DNA of 64,000 nt from Methylobacillus gramineus (GCF_020532675.1 NZ_JAJAVE010000003.1:248001-312000); one strand, 5' to 3'. Counted from the first letter of the stretch, positions 18,702 to 28,373 are shown. Notes: generated from the sequence alone by a model not told the origin. Numbers and translations: made by a program.

Positions 18702-19331
18702 ATGGCACATACTGTCCTGCACATTAATAGCAGTCCGCTTGGTGATCATTCCGTATCACGCAAGCTCACGGAAAATCTTCTGACCGAACTTAAGAAAAAG
18801 CACCCAGACACCCTGGTTATCACAAGAGATTTAGTCTCCTCTCCTTTGCCCCATTTAAGTGACATTACCGTAGGCGCTTTTTTTACACCCCCGGAGCAGC
18901 GGAATGATGCTTTAAATGCAGCATTAGTATTATCCGATGAGCTGATCGATGAGTTATTCGCTGCAGATGTAATCGTGATTGGCGCACCCATGTGGAATTT
19001 TGGTATCCCTTCCTCACTCAAAGCATGGATTGATCATGTTGCTCGTGCAGGGCGTACATTTACATACGGTGCTGCAGGGCCAGAAAGTCTTCTCCCGCCT
19101 GGTAAAAAAGTCATCATTGCATCTGCCCGTGGCGGTATATATAGCTCTGGACCCATGAAAGTGATGGATCACCAGGAGTCTTATTTGAGAGCCATCCTGG
19201 GTTTTATCGGCCTGCATGATGTATCCATTATTCGGGCTGAAGGGGTAGCAATGGGGGAGGAAGCAAAACAAGCCGCATTAGGATCAGCAGGGGTGCAGCT
19301 GGATGAGGCAATCACACACATTACCACGTAG
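18702..19331 (+). CDS. azoR: FMN-dependent NADH azoreductase / quinone reductase
   Basis: A 209-aa flavodoxin-fold enzyme of the AzoR family, which reduces azo dyes and quinones by two-electron transfer from NADH with bound FMN. The FMN phosphate loop is HINSSPLGDHSVSRKLT at about residues 6-22; APMWNFGIPSSLKAWIDHV (about 93-111) and SARGGIYS (about 141-148) complete the flavin site. Shine-Dalgarno GGAAAGA precedes the ATG. Natural substrates are likely quinones or related electrophiles. It is divergent from the HxlR regulator and is its probable target; the following hairpin ends the transcript. Confidence 0.95.
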   Translation: MAHTVLHINSSPLGDHSVSRKLTENLLTELKKKHPDTLVITRDLVSSPLPHLSDITVGAFFTPPEQRNDALNAALVLSDELIDELFAADVIVIGAPMWNFGIPSSLKAWIDHVARAGRTFTYGAAGPESLLPPGKKVIIASARGGIYSSGPMKVMDHQESYLRAILGFIGLHDVSIIRAEGVAMGEEAKQAALGSAGVQLDEAITHITT

Positions 19332-19403
19332 CTTTCATCCTTGTTATATTGAATTAAAAGCGATGGTGTTAATACAACTGCTCATTGCTAAAAAGTGAAT
19401 GAA

Positions 19404-19451
19404 AAAGGCGAATCCACCTAATAACACTTTAGGTGAGACTCGCCTTTTTAG
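19404..19451. terminator. Bidirectional terminator between azoR and the TonB receptor
   Basis: AAAAAGGCGA on the left pairs with TCGCCTTTTT on the right, and inside it ACCTAA pairs with TTAGGT, giving one long stem with A and T runs on both sides. It serves the two convergent genes. Confidence 0.88.
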
Positions 19452-19469
19452 AAGCATAAACGCTAAAAG

Positions 19470-21953
19470 TTAAAAAGCGTATTTGAAGGTGAGCATCGCA
19501 TTGCGCGGTTCGCCGTAATAGCCTGAATTATAAAAACCAATATTCGTGTAGTACTTTTTATCGAATACGTTGTTGATATTCAGGTTGGCAGACAGTTGCT
19601 TGCTGAGTTGATAACGCGCCATGATATCCACTACGCCGTAAGCTGATTGTGAGAATTCCTCAGTGCGTGCTGCCCTGCGGTTGGTGAGTATTTGCCAACC
19701 CTTACTTTGCCAGCGTCCACCGCCGCCTATCGTCAGTTTGTCCAAATTGCCTGCAAACTTATAGCTACTGAACAGTGTGAACTGGTTCTCTGGCTCCCAG
19801 GTGGATACCTTGTTGCCATTGTCATCTCGGATTACCTTGTGGGTAAATCCGGCCTGTAATTGCCAGCCTGGTGCCAACTGTCCGGAGATCTCGGCTTCAT
19901 AGCCCTTGGTCTTGGCTTTAAGGGAGGTGTATGCATCGGTGATGGCAGGATTGGTCGGGTTGCTGTTGTAGGCACGGTCCGATTCAGGTCGATTGTCTTG
20001 ATGCACTTCAAAATACGCCAGGCTGGTATTCAATGCGCCATTGAAGAACTCGCCCTTGAGGCCTGCTTCGTAATTCTGGCCCTCGTTTGGCTCTAGCAAT
20101 TTATTGTCGCGGCTGCGGTAATAGGTTTGCGGCATGAATATATCGGTATAACTGGCATACAGGGCATAGTTCTGGTTCAGTTTATACACAGCTCCCAGGT
20201 AGGGGACGACTCTGCCTGATTCACGCGACTCTTCATCGGGGTTAGCGAGGTGATAGCTGGCAACACGCGTGCCTACCAACAATGATAGGGCATCTGACAC
20301 ATTGAATCTGCCAGTGACATACGCCCCAGTCTGCTTGACGACTTCATCCTTGCGACTGCTCACAGGGCCCCAGTTTGGCTCTGTAATATTGCCATTCCAT
20401 GCGTAGATGTCCGGGACAAGGTTATTGATGTAAGCCGGGTTCCAATAATCCTTGCCCGTCCAGTGGGAGCGAGAGGCAGAAGCACCCACTACCAGCTCAT
20501 GGGTACGCCCAAACAAGTCAAATGGCCCGCTTGCATATGCATCCAGAGAATTGCTTTTGGTCTGGCCTGTATATTTGTTGGCCCAAATGGCCGCTGTGCC
20601 GTCAGGGTAGGGGAAATCGCCCTGAATCGAGCCCAGTGGTGCATCATAGGCATTGGTCTGGTGGTTAAACTGCAACTTGCCTACCCAGCCATTATCGAAG
20701 CGATGTTCCAGCGTAGAAAACACGGTACGGGTTTCCTGCTCCCAACGGCTCCACTTGGCACCATTGTTGTATGAGCGCGGAAAGGAATTACTGCCCCCCG
20801 TCCTATTGAAGAGCGGGAAGCTACCTGACCAGCCTGATCCCCTGGGGTCATTATTTTGGTAGTCTGCGCCTACAGTCAGCAAGGTGTTAGGGCTAAGGTC
20901 GAACTCCAATATTCCGTAGAACACGCCTGTTTTGCGTTCGTAATGATCCATAAAGGATTGCCTGTCCTGATACGTCATGACAGTTCTACCGCGTACATTG
21001 CCACTCTCGGTCAATGGTCCGCTTACATCCAGTTGCGTGCGATAGTTATCCCAGGAGCCAGCACCCACCGTGAACTCACCCCGAAATTCTGCGGTAGGCT
21101 TTTTCCTAACCAGATTAATGGTGGCACCTATTGAGCCTGCTCCTGTCAGCAATCCTGTCGCGCCTTTCAATACCTCGACCCGGTCATAGATCGCCATATC
21201 GCTCAGCGTTTGTCCGGCGGAATAAGCCGCGTTGCGTAATGAGGGAATACCATCGTACTGGAAATTCTCGACGGCAAAGCCGCGCGCCCAGTAATTGGTA
21301 CGTTCAGTGTCATAGTGCGAGACTGTGATACCAGGGGTATGTCGCATCACATCATCGATGGAGTTCAGGTTGAAGTCATCAATATGCGCCCTGGTGACCA
21401 CGGTGATGGATTGCGGGGTTTCAATGGGTTTTAATACCAACCTGGTTGCCGTTGCAATGGTGCCTGGCGTATATGATCCGGTATCTTCCGTAATTGCCCC
21501 AAGCTGATTACTCACTACCTTCAGCTCAGGCAAGACAGATGCCCCTTTGTTTGAAGCATGCTCGATGTTATCTAGAGGTTTTAAGCTGTAACTGCCATCC
21601 AGTTGCTTGACCGCCTGTAGCGCTGTGCCTTGGAGCAAGACAGCCAAGCCTTCTTGTACAGTGTAATCACCCTTTAAGCCCTGACTGTTCAGATTGTTGG
21701 TGGTGGATGTTGGGTATGACAACAAGATACCTGCGTGCCTGCCAAAACTGGTAAGCGCTGATTCTAGCGTACCGGCTGGAATGTCATATTGTTTCTTGGC
21801 ATTATCTGCTTGCTTGGTTTCAGCCGCAGCTGCATTCATGGGAGCGACACTGTAGATAAAGGTGCTGGTGAGTGCAGTCATGCTGAAAAGGCTGGCTACT
21901 GCAACAGAAATAGCCTTGGATTTGACTGAGATGGGTAACGAATTGGTAAACAT
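19470..21953 (-). CDS. TonB-dependent siderophore receptor with STN signalling domain
   Basis: An 827-aa outer-membrane receptor of the FpvA/FhuE type. A signal peptide spans residues 1-44 (ending NAAAAE). The STN (secretin/TonB short N-terminal) domain at about 55-125 (LESALTSFGRHAGILLSYP, LKGDYTVQEGLAVLLQGTAL) passes the ligand signal to an anti-sigma factor. The plug lies at about 165-285 (ETPQSITVVTRAHIDD, VEVLKGATGLLTGAG), then the 22-strand barrel ending in the typical LTFKYAF with terminal Phe. It lies about 200 bp downstream of a fecI-fecR pair on the same strand, which is the standard cell-surface signalling arrangement. The siderophore is unknown; FpvA/FhuE similarity suggests a hydroxamate-type ligand. 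Confidence 0.95.
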   Translation of the reverse strand: MFTNSLPISVKSKAISVAVASLFSMTALTSTFIYSVAPMNAAAAETKQADNAKKQYDIPAGTLESALTSFGRHAGILLSYPTSTTNNLNSQGLKGDYTVQEGLAVLLQGTALQAVKQLDGSYSLKPLDNIEHASNKGASVLPELKVVSNQLGAITEDTGSYTPGTIATATRLVLKPIETPQSITVVTRAHIDDFNLNSIDDVMRHTPGITVSHYDTERTNYWARGFAVENFQYDGIPSLRNAAYSAGQTLSDMAIYDRVEVLKGATGLLTGAGSIGATINLVRKKPTAEFRGEFTVGAGSWDNYRTQLDVSGPLTESGNVRGRTVMTYQDRQSFMDHYERKTGVFYGILEFDLSPNTLLTVGADYQNNDPRGSGWSGSFPLFNRTGGSNSFPRSYNNGAKWSRWEQETRTVFSTLEHRFDNGWVGKLQFNHQTNAYDAPLGSIQGDFPYPDGTAAIWANKYTGQTKSNSLDAYASGPFDLFGRTHELVVGASASRSHWTGKDYWNPAYINNLVPDIYAWNGNITEPNWGPVSSRKDEVVKQTGAYVTGRFNVSDALSLLVGTRVASYHLANPDEESRESGRVVPYLGAVYKLNQNYALYASYTDIFMPQTYYRSRDNKLLEPNEGQNYEAGLKGEFFNGALNTSLAYFEVHQDNRPESDRAYNSNPTNPAITDAYTSLKAKTKGYEAEISGQLAPGWQLQAGFTHKVIRDDNGNKVSTWEPENQFTLFSSYKFAGNLDKLTIGGGGRWQSKGWQILTNRRAARTEEFSQSAYGVVDIMARYQLSKQLSANLNINNVFDKKYYTNIGFYNSGYYGEPRNAMLTFKYAF

Positions 21954-22154
21954 TCAGGGTTCCTGAAGAAATGGATTGATGTGGTGTTCATCCTCCATGT
22001 CTCTTGAGAATAGGAATCAGCCCACTTTTCTCAAAATATTTTTTTAAAGGGCTTTTCTTTAAAGGGGAAGACCAGGATGCGCTCATGCAAGCTTGCATTT
22101 GACCAACTATGGGAATAACTGGACTAGGCAGAAAAAAGGTGACCTTACCTGATC

Positions 22155-23135
22155 TCAAGCAGGCAGCAGGGTGACCCAATATCGAGTAATGTATTGCATC
22201 TTCACGGGTAAAATATTGGTCAGGTTTTTCAGGATCAGATCCGTATCTTGTAGCGGAAAGGATCCCGAAATCCTCATATCTGAGAGCGCTGGATCACAGC
22301 GGATTACGCCCTTGCGGTGACGATCAAGTTCCAATAGAAAATCTCCAAGACGCATATTGCTGGCCACAATCATGCCATCTACCCAGGCAACACTACTCTC
22401 GCTCACTGGCTTGATATTGCCCAGGGTGTTTTCATTGAAGATGAGAAACTCGCCTGGCATCACTATGCTTTCTTGATCAGGGAGTGCAGCCGCGCGCACT
22501 GCCACTCTACCTTCAAACACACCAACCTGACTAAAGTCTTTATCTAGTTTTACATGGAAACGTGTGCCTAAAGGCTGCAAGTTTCCGTGTCGCGTAGCCA
22601 CCAGCATGGGCCGGCCTTGCGCATCCTTGGCGGTTGCTACCAGGATTTCACCTTTTAACAACTCAATATACCGATGCTGATGAGTGAAACTGATATTCAC
22701 CGCACTATTTGTATTCAGCATCAGGCGTGTGCCGTCGGCCAATATCAGCGTTCTATATTCGCCTACCTCTGTATTTTCATCAGCCCGCCAACTATGCCAC
22801 GCATCGGTTTCGGTCATTATCCAACCGCTACCACTGGCAAATATGACGATAGATAAAGCTTTAAGGGCGCGGCGACGGCCTGAGGATTGAGGCCTTGTGA
22901 TGGCAACTTGCGCCATGGCGCTACCAATCGCGGTTGAGGCTCCGGTGAGGCTGGCATTTACTTCGGCAATTCGTTGCCATGCACGTTGATGATCAGGATG
23001 TTGACTCAGCCACTCAGCAAACTGCTGCTGCAATATGGCATCGTTGGAGTTATTGAGCTCTACCATCCATTCCACAGCCTTTTGTGCAACAAGAGGAGGA
23101 ATGGATCTAGGGTCTATTGAGGTGCCGTGACTCAT
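22155..23135 (-). CDS. fecR: FecR-type anti-sigma factor / signal transducer
   Basis: A 326-aa membrane protein of the FecR family. The N-terminal cytoplasmic DUF4880 part (about 8-60: AVEWMVELNNSNDAILQQQFAEWLSQHPDHQRAW) binds the sigma factor, a membrane helix lies at about 88-105 (ALSIVIFASGSGWIM), and the periplasmic FecR domain follows (about 120-215, with TRLMLNTNSAVNISF and GRVAVRA), then a STN-like end (GDFLLELDRHRKGVIRC, about 264-320). It receives the signal from the receptor's STN domain and controls the FecI sigma factor. It starts 6 bp after the fecI stop, so they form one operon. Confidence 0.93.
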   Translation of the reverse strand: MSHGTSIDPRSIPPLVAQKAVEWMVELNNSNDAILQQQFAEWLSQHPDHQRAWQRIAEVNASLTGASTAIGSAMAQVAITRPQSSGRRRALKALSIVIFASGSGWIMTETDAWHSWRADENTEVGEYRTLILADGTRLMLNTNSAVNISFTHQHRYIELLKGEILVATAKDAQGRPMLVATRHGNLQPLGTRFHVKLDKDFSQVGVFEGRVAVRAAALPDQESIVMPGEFLIFNENTLGNIKPVSESSVAWVDGMIVASNMRLGDFLLELDRHRKGVIRCDPALSDMRISGSFPLQDTDLILKNLTNILPVKMQYITRYWVTLLPA

Positions 23136-23141
23136 ATGGAT

Positions 23142-23642
23142 TTAATCAACACTGTTTGCGAAATAGCATTGAGTGCCTGCCCGCACTAGATATCGTTTCA
23201 CTGTGGTCACCGAAATATCGAGTAATTCTGCAATCTGTCCATGCCCCAGGCCATCCAGTTGGGAGTATAAAAAGGCCCGCTTCACGGGTAATGGCAGTCC
23301 ATCCAGTAAATGATCGATGGTGAGAAGGGTTTGGAGCAGGATGGCGCGCTCTTCGGGAGAAGGGGCTGTCGCTTCTGGCATTTGTAAAAGCGTTAATTCA
23401 TAGGCTCTTTCAATTTTCTCCCTACGCCAGTAATTACTTAAGACCCGTTGTGCGACGGTGAGCAGAAACGCTCTTGGCTCCTGCATAACGGCTAATTCCT
23501 GCTTAACCATCAAGCGCAAAAATGTGTCATGAGAGAGGTCTGCTGCAAGATGCGTACATCCCAGTTTCTTTCTTAGCCACGCATGTAACCAGCTATGGTG
23601 TGCCCCATATAAGTCAGCCAGTTGCTTCCCTGTCGCTTGCAA
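23142..23642 (-). CDS. fecI: FecI-type ECF sigma factor
   Basis: A 166-aa extracytoplasmic-function sigma factor. Region 2 (about 10-80) includes LSHDTFLRLM and PRAFLLTVAQRVLSNYWRRE, and region 4 (about 110-160) includes LPLPVKRAFLYSQLDGLGHG and the helix-turn-helix IAELLDISVTTVKRYLVRA. It should direct RNA polymerase to the receptor gene once FecR relays ligand binding. It heads the fecI-fecR operon and has a Fur-box-like sequence immediately upstream, so iron limitation should switch it on. Confidence 0.95.
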   Translation of the reverse strand: MQATGKQLADLYGAHHSWLHAWLRKKLGCTHLAADLSHDTFLRLMVKQELAVMQEPRAFLLTVAQRVLSNYWRREKIERAYELTLLQMPEATAPSPEERAILLQTLLTIDHLLDGLPLPVKRAFLYSQLDGLGHGQIAELLDISVTTVKRYLVRAGTQCYFANSVD

Positions 23643-23663
23643 ATCAGATCCCTTGAGAATGTA

Positions 23664-23688
23664 TATAAATAATAATTATTATCATTCT
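23664..23688. promoter_or_regulatory. Fur box upstream of fecI
   Basis: The stretch centred near 23675 contains ATAATAATTATTATCATT, an AT-rich palindrome matching overlapping NATWAT hexamers of the Fur consensus. It lies 22-46 bp before the fecI start on the minus strand, where Fur-Fe(II) would cover the promoter. Confidence 0.75.
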
Positions 23689-23925
23689 AGTGATTGTCTT
23701 CATAAAACTCAATTTATGAATGACCGGCTTACTGCTTCAAGGGTTTAAAAAATGAAAGCTTGTTTGTAGAGCTAAGTTTAGCTGTACAAATAATGATGTT
23801 GGCTTGTGAATGTAAGCCAGTATGCGTTCAGCTTAGAATAGCCAATTTAGGCCAAACAGCTTTTGCCGCATTGCAATCCCAATGCCATAAGTGCTAAAAC
23901 CATCACAGTCCTGAGCAATGGATCG

Positions 23926-24258
23926 CTATTCTCTTTTCAACAAAATAGTGATGAGTAACGTTGAGTCAGTAACTGCCTTCACTGCATGAGGTTCTCCATC
24001 TTTTAGATAGGTCAGCGTGTTGGCTGTCAAAATCTGCGAGCGATTCCCGGTTGTCAGCTCCACTGTACCTTCGAGGCATTGGATGATGATGGCACCAGCA
24101 GCGGTATGCTCGGGAGTCAGCTTGCCTGCTTTCAGTGCGAAGCGAAACACCTCCAGATGGCTTTCACGGATCAATGTTGCAGAAGTGGCCGTATCAAAAT
24201 TGGCTCCAAAGGGGCTGATGTCGATGATATCGCCTGGTGCAAAGTGCTGAATACTCAT
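23926..24258 (-). CDS. Small cupin protein encoded behind the NO reductase
   Basis: A 110-aa single-domain cupin. The beta-barrel core spans about residues 30-105: motif 1 is partly degenerate (LTPEHTAAGAIIIQCLEGTVEL, one His retained), motif 2 is TYLKDGEPHAVKAVTDSTLL with one His. Fewer metal ligands than canonical cupins are seen, so metal binding is uncertain. It begins 30 bp after the stop of the nitric oxide reductase gene on the same strand, so co-transcription and a role in NO or nitrite stress are likely but inferred. A Shine-Dalgarno GGAGGAG precedes the ATG. Confidence 0.88.
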   Translation of the reverse strand: MSIQHFAPGDIIDISPFGANFDTATSATLIRESHLEVFRFALKAGKLTPEHTAAGAIIIQCLEGTVELTTGNRSQILTANTLTYLKDGEPHAVKAVTDSTLLITILLKRE

Positions 24259-24288
24259 GAGTCACTCCTCCGTTGTGGTGAGACAAGA

Positions 24289-26544
24289 TTAATCCTTGCG
24301 CAGGAAAGTCGGTTTTCTGAACAAGGTCAGTGCAATCTGGCTGGCAATTGATAATGCGCCGATGATGAAGACAACATCGCCAAAGGTTCTTACCCAACGC
24401 AAGGTTTGCATATGCGACTGCTGCATAAAGGCTTCGCTGCGTGCATACCACAGGCCTTCATTGAAACTGGCCTGGAATTGCAGGACACCTATTGGTAGCA
24501 GACTGGTGAAGATCATCAGTAGCAAGCCGATATTGAGTGCCCAGAAACCCGGCTTCATGAGGTTTTCATTAAATACGGCTTGTGGTTGGATATAGCGTAG
24601 CACCAGCAAGGTAAAGCCGATGGCGAGGAAGCCATACACCCCGAACAGGGCGGCATGTGCATGGACTGCCGTGGTGTTGAGTCCCTGGATATAGTAAAGA
24701 GAAATCGGCGGATTGATCAGGAAGCCAAATACCCCGGCCCCCAGCATATTCCAGAATGCTACTGCGGCGAAGCAGCATAGCGGCCAGCGCAGGTTGTTAA
24801 GCCACTCGGCGCGGGTATGGATATGCCAGTTATGCCAAGCTTCATGCCCCAGTACCAGTAAAGGTACTACCTCCAGTGCACTGAAACTGGCCCCTATCGC
24901 CATGACAGGCGTTGTCGTACCGGAAAAGTACAGGTGATGGAAAGTGCCAGGAATGCCGCCGACCATGAAAAGAGAGGCCGAGGCCAGGCTGGCGGTGGTG
25001 GCCATGGTGCGCGACACGAGGCCAAGCGACATGAATATATAGGCCAGTGCTGCGGTAGCAAATACCTCAAAGATACCCTCTACCCACAGATGTACCACCC
25101 ACCATCGCCAGTATTCCATGACGGATAGATTGCTGTGTTCGCCATAAAACAGGCCGGAGCCATAGAACAAGCCAATGGCAATGACCGATGCAGTGAGCAA
25201 GGCCAGCAGGTTTTTGTCACCATCGTGCGCCTTCAAAGCTGGCACCATGCATCGCAACATCAGGCCCAACCACAATAATAGGCCTGCGAATAATGCAACC
25301 TGCCAGAATCGGCCAAGATCGATGTATTCATAACCCTGGTGACCGAACCAGAAATTAAACTGGATGGGCAATAGATTGGCAATCGCCGTATATTGACCCA
25401 GGAAAGAGCCTGCAACCACAATCAGTAACGCTACGAACAGGATATCCACGCCGAGTTTCTGATAAGCGGGGTCACGGCCTCCATTGATGAGTGGTGCAAG
25501 GAATAAGCCAGCAGCCAGGAAGCCTGTCGCTATCCAGAATAAGGCGCTCTGGATATGCCAGGTACGGGTGAGGGAATAGGGAAACCATTGGGACACATTA
25601 ATGCCATAGAACTCCTGTCCTTCCACGGTGTAATGCGCGGTAAAACCGCCAACCATTACCTGAAATACTAGCAAGACAGCGACGATGAGGAGGTATTTAC
25701 CTAATGCCTGTTGAGAGGGCGTGAGTTTGAAACTGGTGATGGGATCGAGCGTGCCTGCGACAGGCTCAACATCATCTTCCTTGCGCAAGATTGACCAGCC
25801 TAATACCAGAAAACCTATTCCTGCCAGCAATAGCACCACGCTAGCCATTGACCAGATGATATTTTCGCTGCTGGGCTGGTTCGCAATCAGCGGTTCATGA
25901 GGCCAGTTATTAGTGTAGGTGACCTTGCTATCAGGGCGTTCAGTGGCCGCTGCCCAAGAGGTCCAGAAAAAGAAGTAAGCCAGTTTCTCCCTGTTTTTCG
26001 CATCCGGCAGCGTGTTGTCCTTCATGGCAAATGCGATACGGGTTTGCTTGAGGGGCGCAGCATCGGAAAATAACGCGTCGTAATAGGATGCAGTCTGTTT
26101 AACGGCCTCTGCACGTCGTGGCGTCAGGTGTAATGTGCCTGTTGCATCTAGATGGTTGCCTCGGTATTCCTGTTTGAGCAGTTCACGCAAACCCGCTTGG
26201 TTGACGGCATTAAGGTCACGGTAAGGTTTCTGAAAAGTATCCTGAGAAGCAATATCAAGCCAAGCCATTAGTTCACGGTGCAGCCAGTCGGCTGACCAAT
26301 CAGGAGCCTGATAAGCCCCATGTCCCCAGATCGAACCAATCTGCATACCGCCGATGGATTGCCAATGAGATTGACCCTCGAGGATATCACCCTGGGTGAA
26401 TGCAATACTCTGGTCATGACTGACGACGCGTTCAGGGATTGGAGGAGCCAGACGGTAAATTTCGGTACCGTAGTAGCCCAAGATGCTGAAGGTGAAAATC
26501 AGCACAGCAATGAGGATGAACCAGAGTCTTTTGTAGCCTCCCAT
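24289..26544 (-). CDS. norB: Quinol-dependent nitric oxide reductase (qNor)
   Basis: A 751-aa inner-membrane single-subunit NO reductase, reducing 2 NO to N2O with electrons from quinol. An N-terminal helix (about 8-27) leads to a periplasmic domain (about 30-220) that resembles the NorC cytochrome domain without a CxxCH haem motif, which is the mark of qNor rather than cNor. About 12 further membrane helices follow, with the haem-copper-oxidase-like ligands in WWVVHLWVEGIFEVFATAA and GIPGTFHHLYFSGTT, and the family Glu in SALEVVPLLVLGHEAW. Shine-Dalgarno AAGGAGA is clear. No denitrification genes flank it, so detoxification of NO is the likelier use. The cupin gene follows 30 bp later. Confidence 0.96.
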   Translation of the reverse strand: MGGYKRLWFILIAVLIFTFSILGYYGTEIYRLAPPIPERVVSHDQSIAFTQGDILEGQSHWQSIGGMQIGSIWGHGAYQAPDWSADWLHRELMAWLDIASQDTFQKPYRDLNAVNQAGLRELLKQEYRGNHLDATGTLHLTPRRAEAVKQTASYYDALFSDAAPLKQTRIAFAMKDNTLPDAKNREKLAYFFFWTSWAAATERPDSKVTYTNNWPHEPLIANQPSSENIIWSMASVVLLLAGIGFLVLGWSILRKEDDVEPVAGTLDPITSFKLTPSQQALGKYLLIVAVLLVFQVMVGGFTAHYTVEGQEFYGINVSQWFPYSLTRTWHIQSALFWIATGFLAAGLFLAPLINGGRDPAYQKLGVDILFVALLIVVAGSFLGQYTAIANLLPIQFNFWFGHQGYEYIDLGRFWQVALFAGLLLWLGLMLRCMVPALKAHDGDKNLLALLTASVIAIGLFYGSGLFYGEHSNLSVMEYWRWWVVHLWVEGIFEVFATAALAYIFMSLGLVSRTMATTASLASASLFMVGGIPGTFHHLYFSGTTTPVMAIGASFSALEVVPLLVLGHEAWHNWHIHTRAEWLNNLRWPLCCFAAVAFWNMLGAGVFGFLINPPISLYYIQGLNTTAVHAHAALFGVYGFLAIGFTLLVLRYIQPQAVFNENLMKPGFWALNIGLLLMIFTSLLPIGVLQFQASFNEGLWYARSEAFMQQSHMQTLRWVRTFGDVVFIIGALSIASQIALTLFRKPTFLRKD

Positions 26545-26816
26545 GAACTTCTCCTTTTGATCGGCTGGATGACCTGCGGGGATAAAACCTTTGAAGTCAC
26601 TATACCATTATTAGATCATGGTTAATATGACCCAATGATGAGGCGTGTGAGTGCTTCAAAATCTGTCTATCTCAGATTAAGGCTATATTCACTAAGATGA
26701 GCCATGACGATGTGTGTCAAATGACAGTATTGATTTAGACAGCTTGCGAACGCGGACTGTGGAGTGAAAAATAGTCTGCTTGATGCAGCAGCGCCTAGAA
26801 CAAGGCTGTAACTTCC

Positions 26817-28373
26817 CTAATGAGGGGAGAATTTGGCGGCGAGAATGGCAATGAGGGCGTCAAGGTTAACCGGCTTTACCAAGTGGTGGTCGAAACCTGC
26901 CTGCAGCGAAGTCTCGCGGTCATGGGCTTGACCATAGCCGGTGACTGCGATTAGCAGGGCTTTTGCAGTCTCGGGCTGAGCACGCAGGCGCCGTGCCAGT
27001 TCGTTGCCATCCATTTCGGGCAGTCCGATGTCAAGTATGCAGACCTGAGGGCGTGTTTGTTGCGCCCGCTGCAAGGCACTCAATGAACCGTTCTCTACGA
27101 TGGGGATATAGCCCAGCGTTTCCAGTAGGCATGCCAGCATATCTGCAGCATCGATGTTGTCGTCCACTACCAGTACCGTGGTCTGGTTGGACTGGGCACT
27201 TGTCCGGGCTACATTGTCAGCCTCGGCAGCGGATGCCTGAGACAATATTGAGGGCAGATAAACCGTGAAACGCGAGCCCTGGCCAATGCCATTGCTATAG
27301 CAATGGATGCTGCCGCCATGAAGTTCTATCATGCCTTTCACGACCGCCAGGCCAATGCCTAGTCCACCCTGAGAGCGGTCGGAGTTGCGCTTGGCTTGAG
27401 CGAACAGCTCGAAGATGTGTGGTTGATCGTCTGCGGCAATACCAATACCGTCATCGCTCACGCTGATGACTGCCTGACCGTCTTGTACGCGCATGTCCAG
27501 TTCGATGCTGCCCTTTGTCTGCGTGTACTTGGCAGCGTTATTAAGCAAGTTGGTCACAATCTGTACCAGCCGCTTATGGTCGCCGAGTATGCTGACATGC
27601 TCGGCACACAGGTTTAAGCTAAAGCGATGCTGTTTGGATTCCATCAGCGGGCGGACCTGCTCAATTGAATCATTGATCACGGTCTTCAGGTCCTGCGGAA
27701 GTTGGTCTATGCTCACCAGCCCGCGCGTTACCCGCGATACGTCCAGCAGATCATCGACCAGCCCCACCATGTGTGTCACCTGGCGATTAATGATCTCGAT
27801 GGACCGTTGCAGACGTTCCTGGTCTGCATTATGCATAGCGATCAGCTGCGCCGCCGCACTGATAGGGGCAAGTGGATTGCGCAGCTCGTGTGCCAACATG
27901 GCCAGGAACTCGTCCTTGCGCTGGCTGGCCAACTGTAGTGCCTGCTCTGCTTGCTTGCGCTCGGTGGTGTCACGGGTAGTGCCCGCCACCGCTTCCACCT
28001 CGCCATCAGGGCCCAATACAGGGACAAAGATATAATCGTAGATACGTTGGCCGAAAGTGCCTGCGAACGGTACCTCACCGCGTATAGGCTGTTTGGTAGC
28101 AACAACCTGGTCGATTTCACGGCTATGCATATCGGCGTGCCAAGGTTCATATCCCAGCTCAAGGCAGGTCTTTCCTATAGCTTCTTCCCAGGTTTTACCC
28201 CACAACTGCAGCAGCACGCTATTGGCATAAATGAAGCGGTGCTGCAGGTCGAACACATAGGCCAGGTCGGGGGTGTTGTTGAGAAAGGTCTCGTAAAGCC
28301 GTGTGCGTCGCTCTGCGTCTGCGACAGTTTGGGCCAGCTGAACCGGCGGCTGGGGAGGAGGTGTGGAAGTCAA
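26817..28373 (-). CDS. Soluble PAS hybrid histidine kinase with C-terminal receiver
   Basis: A 518-aa cytoplasmic hybrid kinase without membrane helices. PAS at about 22-145 (NNTPDLAYVFDLQHRFIYAN, PAC end DTTERKQAEQ), HisKA at about 153-220 with the phosphorylated His in LAMLAHELRNPLAPIS, HATPase at about 262-375 (NLLNNAAKYT, SDDGIGIAADD, GLGIGLAVVKGM), and one receiver domain at about 397-512 with its Asp in CILDIGLPEMDGNEL. This architecture is common among orphan kinases of betaproteobacteria. No cognate regulator is adjacent. The input is unknown. Confidence 0.93.
   Translation of the reverse strand: MTSTPPPQPPVQLAQTVADAERRTRLYETFLNNTPDLAYVFDLQHRFIYANSVLLQLWGKTWEEAIGKTCLELGYEPWHADMHSREIDQVVATKQPIRGEVPFAGTFGQRIYDYIFVPVLGPDGEVEAVAGTTRDTTERKQAEQALQLASQRKDEFLAMLAHELRNPLAPISAAAQLIAMHNADQERLQRSIEIINRQVTHMVGLVDDLLDVSRVTRGLVSIDQLPQDLKTVINDSIEQVRPLMESKQHRFSLNLCAEHVSILGDHKRLVQIVTNLLNNAAKYTQTKGSIELDMRVQDGQAVISVSDDGIGIAADDQPHIFELFAQAKRNSDRSQGGLGIGLAVVKGMIELHGGSIHCYSNGIGQGSRFTVYLPSILSQASAAEADNVARTSAQSNQTTVLVVDDNIDAADMLACLLETLGYIPIVENGSLSALQRAQQTRPQVCILDIGLPEMDGNELARRLRAQPETAKALLIAVTGYGQAHDRETSLQAGFDHHLVKPVNLDALIAILAAKFSPH

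Noticed and set aside
21988-22179. 63-codon open frame between fecR and the receptor gene
   Set aside because: It overlaps the fecR end, has no good ribosome-binding site and no recognisable features.
26545-26816. NO-responsive operator (NorR, NsrR or Dnr type) upstream of norB
   Set aside because: No site matching GT-N7-AC pairs or an Fnr-like TTGAT-N4-ATCAA palindrome could be found with confidence.
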